This document shows, piece by piece, positions 15,282 through 22,111 of a stretch of 22,111 bases of DNA (the first letter of the stretch is position 1; every line of letters begins with the position of its first letter). A program made the translations under genes and the position numbers. The DNA is from CAIYMF01 sp943329595 (GTDB lineage: Bacteria > Actinomycetota > Actinomycetes > S36-B12 > CAIYMF01): the NCBI GenBank assembly GCA_943329595.2, contig CALQEM020000033.1:1-22111 (forward strand), read 5' to 3'. Under the pieces are notes generated by a model that was not told where the DNA came from, made no database searches, and was given only the letters and a program-made list of their open reading frames with translations.

Positions 15282-16001
15282 ATGCTGGTCGCGGGCTTCC
15301 CTGCGGGGCCGTGGAGCACGAATTGCTACGTGGTAGCGGCGTCCGCAGGCAGCGAGTGCGTCATTATCGACCCCGGTAAGGACGCCGTTGAGGGGGTACG
15401 CGACCTGGTGGTTGAGAGCCGACTCCGGCCTGTTGCGGTGCTGCTCACTCACGGGCACATCGACCATATGTGGTCGGTGCTCCCCGTCGCCGACGGCTAC
15501 GCCATACCCGCGCTGGTGCATCCGGCCGACCGCGCACTGCTGTCAGACCCGCTGTCGGGTATCTCAACCGACTCGCGCGCGATGCTGAGGCAGATGACCG
15601 GCGGACTCGCCGAGTTTGCCGAACCTTCCGAGGTCATTGAGGTGTCCGACGGACTCGCCCTCGACATCGCCGGGCTTGGTTTCGTTGTCGACCACGCTCC
15701 TGGCCACACCGCAGGATCGGTCACCTATCGACGTGACACCGTTGGCGGCTATGCGCCACTGATGTTCAGTGGTGACGTGCTGTTTGCCGGATCCATCGGG
15801 CGCACCGACCTGCCGGGCGGCGACACCGACGAGATGATGCGCTCGCTGGCCCGAGTGGTGCTGCCCCTGCCAGACGACACCGTGGTGCTTCCGGGCCACG
15901 GCGAGCAGACCACGATCGGTCGAGAGCGGTCATCGAACCCGTACTTACGCGCGCTCCTCAACGACGCATCGCCCCCCGCCGACCAGCGCAGGGGGCTCTA
16001 G
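15282..16001 (+). CDS. Metallo-beta-lactamase-fold hydrolase (glyoxalase II-like)
   Basis: This 239-residue protein is a single metallo-beta-lactamase domain. The binuclear metal site is complete: His57-x-His59-x-Asp61-His62 (THGHIDH), His142 (APGHTAG), Asp165 (SGDVLF) and His206 (PGHG). The N-terminal NCYVV and IIDPGKDA segments match glyoxalase II-like hydrolases, which cleave thioesters such as S-lactoylglutathione. Actinobacteria usually lack glutathione, so another thiol ester or a different substrate is likely. The long C-terminal substrate-binding domain of true glyoxalase II is absent. ATG 15282 has GGGAGG at 15271-15276. Only two bases separate it from hisS, a pairing also found in Mycobacterium. 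Confidence 0.93.
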   Translation: MLVAGFPAGPWSTNCYVVAASAGSECVIIDPGKDAVEGVRDLVVESRLRPVAVLLTHGHIDHMWSVLPVADGYAIPALVHPADRALLSDPLSGISTDSRAMLRQMTGGLAEFAEPSEVIEVSDGLALDIAGLGFVVDHAPGHTAGSVTYRRDTVGGYAPLMFSGDVLFAGSIGRTDLPGGDTDEMMRSLARVVLPLPDDTVVLPGHGEQTTIGRERSSNPYLRALLNDASPPADQRRGL

Positions 16002-16003
16002 CC

Positions 16004-17377
16004 GTGGCGCGACCCACCGCCCTGTCGGGTTTTCCCGAGTGGCTCCCCGAGCAGCGCATCGTCGAGCAGGTCGTGCTCGACCGTATGCGCGCGACGTTCG
16101 AGTCGTGGGGATACTCGTCGATCGAGACGCGCGCGGTTGAGCCACTCGAGCAGATGCTGCGCAAGGGCGAGATCGACAAGGAGGTGTACGTTCTTCGGCG
16201 CCTGCACGCCAGCGACGACGACTCGAGCGGCGAGAGTGCGGGCTCAGCACTTGGACTGCACTTCGATCTCACCGTTCCGCTGGCGCGTTACGTGCTCGAG
16301 CACGGCGGCCATCTGCACTTCCCCTTCAAGCGCTATCAGATTCAGAAGGTGTGGCGTGGCGAGCGGCCACAGGAGGGCCGCTACCGCGAATTTCTGCAGG
16401 TCGACATCGATGTGATCGACGTCGACACGCTGGCGTTCCACCACGAGGTCGAGGTGGCGCAGGTCATGAGTGAGGCGTTCGCGGGGCTGCCGCTCCCCGC
16501 GCTGCGCATGCAGGTCAACAACCGGCACCTGATCGAGGGCTTTTATCGCGGGGTCGGAGTGCTCGACGTGCCGGGGGTGATGCGTGTCATCGACAAGCTC
16601 GACAAGGTGCCCGAGGACACGATTCGAGACCTACTCGCCTCAGAGGTGGCGGTCACGGGGGCTGCGGCCGACCTCATCCTCGCGTTCGCGGGCATCAGCG
16701 CCGACGACTCGTCGTTTGCCGACCGAGTGGTGGCGCTCGGTGTCAGCGACCCACTGCTCGATCAGGGTCTCGAAGAGCTGGTGCGCGTGGTCGATGGCAC
16801 CGCGCCGCTGCGCAGCGACCGCTTCTCGGTGGTGGCCGACCTGCGAATCGCGCGTGGTCTCGACTATTACACCGGCACCGTGTATGAGACCAGCATGGCG
16901 GGCTTTGAGTGGCTCGGCTCGGTCTGCTCAGGTGGCCGCTACGACGCCCTCGCGACCGACGGCGCCACCACCTACCCCGGGGTAGGCATCTCCTTCGGCC
17001 TCACTCGCACGCTGGGCCCCCTCTTCTCGCGCGGGCTGCTGCGTGCCACTCGCTCGGTGCCCACCTGCGTCGTGGTGGCCGTCGCCGACGAAGGGCAGCG
17101 TCAAGCGTCCGATGGGGTTGCCGCGGCACTGAGGGCCCGCGGCGTGCCTGTTGAGGTGTCGCCGTCGGCGGCCAAATTCGGTAAGCAGATCCGCTACGCA
17201 GACCGTCGAGGTATCCCCTTCGTGTGGTTCGTCGACACCGATGGTTCCCACTCTGTCAAGGACATCCGCACCGGCGTGCAGGTTGACGCCGACCCCGGCT
17301 CGTGGAGCCCCGACGATCTCGACCGACACCCTCGAATCCTGTTTGAGCCCGAACCCACGAAGGAGACCCCCCGGTGA
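16004..17377 (+). CDS. hisS: Histidyl-tRNA synthetase
   Basis: HisRS charges tRNA-His. The 457-residue protein is a class II synthetase. Motif 1 follows the LSGFPEWLPEQRIVEQ start; motif 2 contains KVWRGERPQEGRYREF; the histidine-binding RGLDYYTGTVYE is at 284-295 (Arg284); motif 3 contains GVGISFGLTR; and an anticodon-binding domain follows from about residue 350. The motif 1-2 region reads LHFDLTVPLARYV (85-97), where the common bacterial type, including Mycobacterium and Streptomyces, has an RPEGTA sequence. It therefore belongs to the alternative HisRS branch. GTG 16004 has AGGGGG upstream inside the end of the hydrolase gene. Its stop overlaps the aspS start (GTGA). Confidence 0.96.
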   Translation: MARPTALSGFPEWLPEQRIVEQVVLDRMRATFESWGYSSIETRAVEPLEQMLRKGEIDKEVYVLRRLHASDDDSSGESAGSALGLHFDLTVPLARYVLEHGGHLHFPFKRYQIQKVWRGERPQEGRYREFLQVDIDVIDVDTLAFHHEVEVAQVMSEAFAGLPLPALRMQVNNRHLIEGFYRGVGVLDVPGVMRVIDKLDKVPEDTIRDLLASEVAVTGAAADLILAFAGISADDSSFADRVVALGVSDPLLDQGLEELVRVVDGTAPLRSDRFSVVADLRIARGLDYYTGTVYETSMAGFEWLGSVCSGGRYDALATDGATTYPGVGISFGLTRTLGPLFSRGLLRATRSVPTCVVVAVADEGQRQASDGVAAALRARGVPVEVSPSAAKFGKQIRYADRRGIPFVWFVDTDGSHSVKDIRTGVQVDADPGSWSPDDLDRHPRILFEPEPTKETPR

Positions 17378-19212
17378 TCCGCACCCACGAGTCCGGCACT
17401 CTGCGCGCGAGCGATGCAGGGACCACGGTACGGCTGGCCGGCTGGGTGGCCCGGCGTCGCGACCACGGTGGTGTCGCCTTCCTCGACCTGCGCGACGCCT
17501 CGGGCGTGGTGCAGGTGGTGGTTCGCGACCCCGAGGTGGCGCACCCTCTGCGCAATGAGTTCTGCGTGGCGATCACCGGCCGGGTGTCGGTGCGGCCCGA
17601 GGGCAACGCCAACTCTGACCTGCCCACCGGGGAGATCGAGGTGATTGTCGACGACCTCGAGGTGCTCAGCGCCTCAGCTCCCCTGCCCTTTCCGATCGAT
17701 GAGCACGTCGAGGTGGGCGAGGAAGCTCGACTGAGGCACCGGTACCTCGACCTGAGGCGCCCGGCGCCCGCTGCGGCGCTGCGCCTGCGCAGCCAGGTCA
17801 ACCGTACGGCCCGCGACACTCTCTATGACCACGGCTTCGTCGAGATCGAGACCCCCACGCTGACACGCTCGACGCCTGAGGGCGCCCGAGACTTCCTCGT
17901 GCCGGCGCGGCTGCAGCCCGGCAGCTGGTACGCGCTGCCCCAGAGCCCACAACTGTTCAAGCAGTTGCTCATGGTGGCGGGCATGGAGCGCTACTTCCAG
18001 ATCGCCCGGTGCTACCGCGATGAGGACTTCCGCGCCGATCGGCAGCCAGAGTTCACCCAGCTCGACATTGAGATGAGCTTTGTCGAGGAGGACGACGTCA
18101 TCGCGGTCGCCGAGTCGGTGATGACCGCCCTGTGGCGCCTAGTGGGCCACGAGATCACGCTGCCGATTCAGCGCATGCCCTACCTCGAGGCCATGCGCCG
18201 GTTCGGGTCCGATAAGCCTGACCTCCGCTTCGACCTTGAGCTCGTTGAGTGCACCGACTTCTTTGTCGACACGCCGTTCCGCGTGTTCCAGGCCCCCTAC
18301 GTGGGTGCCGTGCTGATGCCGGGGGGCGCCTCGCAACCGCGTAAGACGCTCGACGCCTGGCAGGACTGGGCCAAGCAGCGGGGGGCTAAGGGCCTTGCCT
18401 ACGTGCTCGTCGGCGACGACGGCGAGCACGGTGGCCCGGTGGCCAAGAATCTGTCTGACCTCGAGCGCGCCGGACTCGCTGCACGGGTCGGCGCCTCGCC
18501 GGGCGACTGTATCTTCTTCGCGGCCGGAGAGGCCGGCTCGTCGCGCGCGCTTCTGGGGGCGGCCCGACTCGAGGTGGGGCGCAGGCTTGGCCTCATCGAC
18601 ACGTCTCAGTGGTCGTTCGTGTGGATCGTTGATGCGCCGCTGTTTGAAGCCTCGTCGAGTGCCACCGCGAGCGGCGACGTTGCGGTGGGGGCGGGAGCCT
18701 GGACCGCGGTGCATCACGCCTTTACCTCACCCAAGCCCGAGTGGATCGACAGCTTCGAGGACGACCCCGCCAACGCACTGGCCTACGCCTACGACCTCGT
18801 GTGCAACGGCAATGAGATCGGCGGTGGTTCGATCCGAATCCATCAACGCGACGTGCAGCAGCGCGTGTTCGAGATGATGGGCCTCGGTGCCGACGAGCAG
18901 CAGGAGAAGTTTGGCTTTCTACTCGACGCCTTCGCGTTCGGCCCTCCGCCGCACGGCGGTATTGCCTTTGGCTGGGATCGCATCTGCGCGCTGCTCTCGG
19001 GCTCCGACTCAATTCGCGACGTCATCGCGTTTCCGAAGACCGGCGGCGGACACGATCCCCTCACCGGCGCTCCGGCGCCCATCACCGCCGAGCAGCGGGC
19101 CGAGGCCGGCGTCGACGCGACCCCCGACCACGAAGCTGGAGACGCCGAAGAAGCCGAAGACGCTGAGGCGCTCGCAGCATCCGCCGCCCCCACCGGAACC
19201 GTCGCGAGCTGA
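17374..19212 (+). CDS. aspS: Aspartyl-tRNA synthetase, probably non-discriminating (Asp/Asn)
   Basis: AspRS of the long bacterial type, 612 residues. An N-terminal anticodon-binding OB domain (about 1-105) precedes the class II core with PQSPQLFKQLLMVAG, motif 2 (RCYRDEDFRADRQPEF, Arg215), the bacterial GAD insertion domain (about 285-420) and motif 3 (GIAFGWDR, Arg536). His31 in RRRDHGG is the residue found in non-discriminating enzymes such as that of Pseudomonas aeruginosa, which also form Asp-tRNA-Asn for GatCAB; discriminating enzymes such as that of E. coli have Leu there. A 40-residue acidic Ala/Glu tail follows the core. The GTG start overlaps the hisS stop, with AAGGAG at 17360-17365. 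Confidence 0.97.
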   Translation: MIRTHESGTLRASDAGTTVRLAGWVARRRDHGGVAFLDLRDASGVVQVVVRDPEVAHPLRNEFCVAITGRVSVRPEGNANSDLPTGEIEVIVDDLEVLSASAPLPFPIDEHVEVGEEARLRHRYLDLRRPAPAAALRLRSQVNRTARDTLYDHGFVEIETPTLTRSTPEGARDFLVPARLQPGSWYALPQSPQLFKQLLMVAGMERYFQIARCYRDEDFRADRQPEFTQLDIEMSFVEEDDVIAVAESVMTALWRLVGHEITLPIQRMPYLEAMRRFGSDKPDLRFDLELVECTDFFVDTPFRVFQAPYVGAVLMPGGASQPRKTLDAWQDWAKQRGAKGLAYVLVGDDGEHGGPVAKNLSDLERAGLAARVGASPGDCIFFAAGEAGSSRALLGAARLEVGRRLGLIDTSQWSFVWIVDAPLFEASSSATASGDVAVGAGAWTAVHHAFTSPKPEWIDSFEDDPANALAYAYDLVCNGNEIGGGSIRIHQRDVQQRVFEMMGLGADEQQEKFGFLLDAFAFGPPPHGGIAFGWDRICALLSGSDSIRDVIAFPKTGGGHDPLTGAPAPITAEQRAEAGVDATPDHEAGDAEEAEDAEALAASAAPTGTVAS

Positions 19213-19220
19213 GTGACCCC

Positions 19221-20621
19221 GTGACCCTGTTCGACGAGGGTTTCTCTCCCACGCGTCCGGGAGCACCGCTCGCCGTGCGGCTACGTCCACGCGGCCTCGA
19301 TGAACTGGTGGGCCAGTCGGAACTACTCAAGCCAGGCGCCCCGCTACGCAGGCTGATCGAAGGCGACGAGGGCCCAGCCATGGCTTCGGTGCTGCTCTGG
19401 GGTCCGCCCGGAACGGGAAAAACCACGCTCGCGTCGATGGCCGCCTCGGCGTCGGGCCGACACTTCGTTGAGTTGTCGGCCGTGACGGCGGGGGTCAAGG
19501 ACGTACGCGAGGTGATCGACGCAGCTCGCCGCGAGTTGGGCATGACCGGACGCGGAACAGTGCTGTTCGTCGACGAGGTGCACCGGTTTAGTAAAACCCA
19601 GCAGGACGCCCTGCTGCCCGCGGTGGAGAACGGCTGGATCACCCTCATCGCTGCCACTACTGAGAATCCCTCGTTCTCGGTGGTCGCCCCACTGCTGTCG
19701 CGGTCGCTGCTGCTGCGGCTCGAGTCGCTCAACGATGACGACCTCACCCACCTCATCGATCGCGCCCTGAGCGATCCCCGCGGGCTCGGTGGTGCGCTCA
19801 CCGTCGACGACGACGCCCGCGAGCATCTACTGCGTGTTGCGGGAGGAGACGCGCGGAGGCTGCTCACCGCGCTGGAGGCAGCGGCAGGCGTGGTGGCGTC
19901 AGACGTGACTGCGCGCTCGACTATCACCGTGGCCGATGTCGAACTCGCGGTCGACCGTGCCGCAGTGCGCTACGACCGCGACGGCGACCAGCACTACGAC
20001 GTCATCAGCGCCTTCATCAAGTCCATCCGCGGCAGCGATGTCGACGCCGGACTGCACTACCTCGCGCGCATGCTCGAGGCGGGTGAGGATCCTCGATTCA
20101 TTGCCCGGCGGCTGGTGATTCTGGCCAGCGAGGACGTCGGAATGGCCGACCCCACCGCACTGCAAACGGCGCTGGCCGCACTGCAGGCAGTAGCACTCAT
20201 TGGCATGCCCGAGGCGCGCATCGTGCTGGCTCAGGCCGTGGTGCACCTCGCGGTTGCCCCGAAGAGCAACTCCGCCTATCGGGCCATCGATGCCGCCATC
20301 GCCGATGTGCGCGCGGGCCATGCCGGGGCCGTGCCGGCACATCTCCGAGACGGCCACTACCGGGGGGCCTCGGCGCTCGGTCACGGTGAGGGCTACGTGT
20401 ACGCGCACGACGCGCCCGGGGGAGTGGCTGCGCAGCAGTACCTGCCTGACGACCTCGTGGGGGTGCGGTATTACCAACCCACTGACCACGGCTTCGAGGC
20501 TCGGGTCACCGAGGTGCTGCAGAGGGTGCGAGAGGGGTTAGGGTCGGAGGCTGGGGAAGCCAGTGGATTCCGACCCGCCGGGTCGCCCGCGCATCCGGAT
20601 GAGCGAGAGGGGCAACACTGA
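19221..20621 (+). CDS. rarA: Replication-associated recombination protein RarA (MgsA family AAA+ ATPase)
   Basis: RarA/MgsA is a clamp-loader-like AAA+ ATPase that acts at stalled replication forks. The 466 residues contain Walker A GPPGTGKT (61-68), Walker B with Asp118-Glu119 in LFVDEVHRF, the ATTENPSF sensor segment, and the C-terminal tetramerisation region with EDVGMADPTAL, APKSNSAYRAI and YVYAHDAPGG. A non-conserved tail of about 30 residues follows. The GTG at 19221 is 8 bases after the aspS stop. The ribosome binding site is weak, which suggests coupling to aspS translation. The start is supported by the family-like TLFDEG opening. The stop overlaps the alaS start (TGATG). Confidence 0.96.
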   Translation: MTLFDEGFSPTRPGAPLAVRLRPRGLDELVGQSELLKPGAPLRRLIEGDEGPAMASVLLWGPPGTGKTTLASMAASASGRHFVELSAVTAGVKDVREVIDAARRELGMTGRGTVLFVDEVHRFSKTQQDALLPAVENGWITLIAATTENPSFSVVAPLLSRSLLLRLESLNDDDLTHLIDRALSDPRGLGGALTVDDDAREHLLRVAGGDARRLLTALEAAAGVVASDVTARSTITVADVELAVDRAAVRYDRDGDQHYDVISAFIKSIRGSDVDAGLHYLARMLEAGEDPRFIARRLVILASEDVGMADPTALQTALAALQAVALIGMPEARIVLAQAVVHLAVAPKSNSAYRAIDAAIADVRAGHAGAVPAHLRDGHYRGASALGHGEGYVYAHDAPGGVAAQQYLPDDLVGVRYYQPTDHGFEARVTEVLQRVREGLGSEAGEASGFRPAGSPAHPDEREGQH

Positions 20622-22111
20622 TGGAGTCCGCCGAGATCCGTCGACGGTTCCTCGACTACTTCGCGCGCAATGGGCACACGATCGTGCCCTCTGCGTCGCT
20701 GATCCTCGATGACCCCACGCTGCTGTTCGTCAATGCCGGAATGGTGCCCTTTAAGCCCTACTTCCTCGGCGAGGCCGTGCCACTGCACGACCGCGCCGTC
20801 AGCGTGCAAAAGTGCGTGCGCACCCTCGACATCGAGGAGGTGGGCAAGACCACGCGCCACGCCTCCTTCTTTCAGATGGCCGGCAATTTTTCGTTCGGCG
20901 ACTACTTCAAGGCCGAGGCGATCCCCTTCGCGTGGGAGTTGCTCACCGGTGCCACGTCTGATGGCTGCTACGGCTTCCCCGCCGAGAAGCTGTGGGTCAC
21001 CGTGTACGACAACGACGACGAGGCCATCGATATCTGGCACCGCACGGTGGGCGTACCGCTCGACCGCATCCAGCGCCGCGGACCCAAGGACAACTACTGG
21101 AGCATGGGAATTCCCGGGCCCGGGGGTCCGTGCTCGGAGATCTACTACGACCGAGGTCCTGAGCACGGTCTCGACGGTGGTCCGGTCGTCGACGAAGACC
21201 GGTACCTCGAGGTGTGGAACCTCGTCTTCATGCAGTACGAGCTGTCGGCCGTGCGCTCGAAGGAGGACTTCGACGTGCGGGGCGAGTTGCCGGCCAGGAA
21301 CATCGACACCGGCATGGGCATCGAGCGCATGGCGGCGCTGCTGCAGGGTGTCGACAACATCTATGAAATCGACACCACTCGTGCGATCCTCGATCGCGCG
21401 GTCGAACTCTCGGGCACCCGCTACGGGGCCGATCCGCTTCTCGATGTGGCGCTCCGTGTGGTGTCTGACCACGCACGCACCTGCGCCTTCCTCATCGCCG
21501 ACGGCGAGCTGCCCGGTAACGAGGGCAGGGGCTACGTGCTGCGCCGCATCCTGCGTCGCGTGGTGAGCAAGATGCGGCTCCTCGGCGCCGACGAGCCCAC
21601 TATCTCCGAGCTCGTTGAGGTCGCCATCGCGGCGATGGCCCCGCAGTATCCCGAACTCACGGGCGACCTTGGCCGGGTCTCGAGCATCGCCGCCAATGAG
21701 GAGGCCGCGTTTCTCCAGACGCTCGAGCGCGGAACCCAGATCTTCGACATGGCCGTCACCGAGGTGCGCAGCACGGGAAGCGCCGCTCTCTCGGGCACGC
21801 AGGCCTTCGCCTTGCACGACACCTTCGGATTTCCCATCGATCTCACCCTGGAGATGGCGGCCGAGCAGGGGCTGTCAGTCGACGAAGAGGGTTTCCGCAG
21901 GCTCATGGGCGAGCAGCGCACCCGGGCCAAAGCCGATGCGCGAGCACGTAAGGCCGGCCTGGTAGCCGATACCGAGTACCGCTCGGTGATGAACCGATCA
22001 GGGGTTACCGCCTTCACCGGCTACGACGAGGTGGTGACCGACACCACACTGGCCGGAATCCTGCGCGACGGCATCGTGGTTGAGTCGGCTGCCGAGGGTG
22101 ACGAGGTCGAG
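20621..22111 (+). CDS. alaS: Alanyl-tRNA synthetase, 3'-truncated by the window
   Basis: AlaRS charges tRNA-Ala. The first 497 residues are present and the frame is open to the last base; full-length bacterial enzymes are about 870-890 residues. The class II catalytic core is recognisable from EIRRRFLDYFARNGH, LLFVNAGMVPFKPYFLG, VQKCVRTLDIEEVGKTTRH, FFQMAGNFSFGDYFK and GPGGPCSEIYYD to NIDTGMGIERMAALLQG. The tRNA-recognition part with NEGRGYVLRRILRR follows. The editing domain's zinc motifs and the C-Ala domain lie beyond the window. GAGAGGGG lies upstream of the ATG in the end of rarA, and the TGATG overlap couples the two genes. Confidence 0.97.
   Translation, partial: MESAEIRRRFLDYFARNGHTIVPSASLILDDPTLLFVNAGMVPFKPYFLGEAVPLHDRAVSVQKCVRTLDIEEVGKTTRHASFFQMAGNFSFGDYFKAEAIPFAWELLTGATSDGCYGFPAEKLWVTVYDNDDEAIDIWHRTVGVPLDRIQRRGPKDNYWSMGIPGPGGPCSEIYYDRGPEHGLDGGPVVDEDRYLEVWNLVFMQYELSAVRSKEDFDVRGELPARNIDTGMGIERMAALLQGVDNIYEIDTTRAILDRAVELSGTRYGADPLLDVALRVVSDHARTCAFLIADGELPGNEGRGYVLRRILRRVVSKMRLLGADEPTISELVEVAIAAMAPQYPELTGDLGRVSSIAANEEAAFLQTLERGTQIFDMAVTEVRSTGSAALSGTQAFALHDTFGFPIDLTLEMAAEQGLSVDEEGFRRLMGEQRTRAKADARARKAGLVADTEYRSVMNRSGVTAFTGYDEVVTDTTLAGILRDGIVVESAAEGDEVE

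Noticed and set aside
20530..20545. TTAGGGT-like sequence near the end of rarA as an alaS promoter
   Set aside because: It lies within conserved-frame coding sequence, has no -35, and the TGATG overlap already explains alaS expression.
20471..21817. Minus-strand open frame of 448 codons antisense to rarA/alaS
   Set aside because: It lies opposite clearly conserved alaS codons. Long antisense frames are expected in high-GC DNA, the predicted protein shows no family motif, and there is no ribosome binding site of note.
1..22111. Mobile element, CRISPR, toxin-antitoxin, defence or biosynthetic system
   Set aside because: No transposase, integrase, direct-repeat spacer array, tRNA gene or restriction/nuclease cassette was seen. 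All genes but the acyltransferase belong to the conserved actinobacterial housekeeping block.

Overview
The window is chromosomal DNA from a high-GC Gram-positive bacterium (Actinomycetota). This is shown by strong G/C bias at third codon positions, frequent GTG starts, purine-rich ribosome binding sites, ATGA/TGATG gene overlaps, and a gene order that matches the conserved actinobacterial block pdxS-pdxT-yebC-ruvCAB-yajC-secDF-relA-cyclophilin-MBL-hisS-aspS-rarA-alaS (known in Mycobacterium and Streptomyces). The species cannot be named. The HisRS type (FDLTVPLARYV, not RPEGTA) resembles the form I associate with Micrococcales-like lineages rather than Mycobacterium or Streptomyces.

Layout. 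1-432 is the 3' end of a LemA-like actinobacterial protein of unknown function. 551-2090 encodes the PdxS/PdxT pyridoxal-phosphate synthase, coupled to yebC (2087-2836) and followed by a wax ester synthase/DGAT-type acyltransferase (2857-4377) that is not normally part of this block. A GC-rich hairpin (4390-4411) and a near-ideal LexA/SOS operator (4432-4453) separate this from the tightly overlapping ruvC-ruvA-ruvB Holliday-junction operon (4512-6681). A second hairpin and a TAGGAT -10 element precede the Sec accessory operon yajC-secD-secF (6785-10188); SecD carries a Ser/Pro/Ala-rich extracytoplasmic insert of about 100 residues. relA/spoT (10278-12587) follows without the usual apt gene.

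On the minus strand, converging on relA, lies a two-gene operon: a membrane-anchored extracytoplasmic cyclophilin (15077-14217) translationally coupled to a DUF349 protein (14217-12631). The 204-bp divergent region 15078-15281 then leads into a plus-strand run of a metallo-beta-lactamase-fold hydrolase, hisS, aspS, rarA and alaS (15282 to the window end). Its junctions are nearly all gapless or overlapping. alaS is cut by the window edge.

Functionally the window mixes cofactor synthesis (PLP), DNA repair and replication-fork care (RuvABC, RarA), protein export (YajC/SecDF, with the cyclophilin as a folding factor outside the membrane), stringent response (Rsh) and tRNA charging (His, Asp, Ala). 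I found no mobile element, CRISPR array, phage, toxin-antitoxin or defence system, and no clear undescribed system. The points of most interest are the inserted acyltransferase with an altered HHxxxDG motif, the LexA box, the low-complexity repeat expansions in SecD and the DUF349 protein, the HisRS lineage, and the absence of apt.
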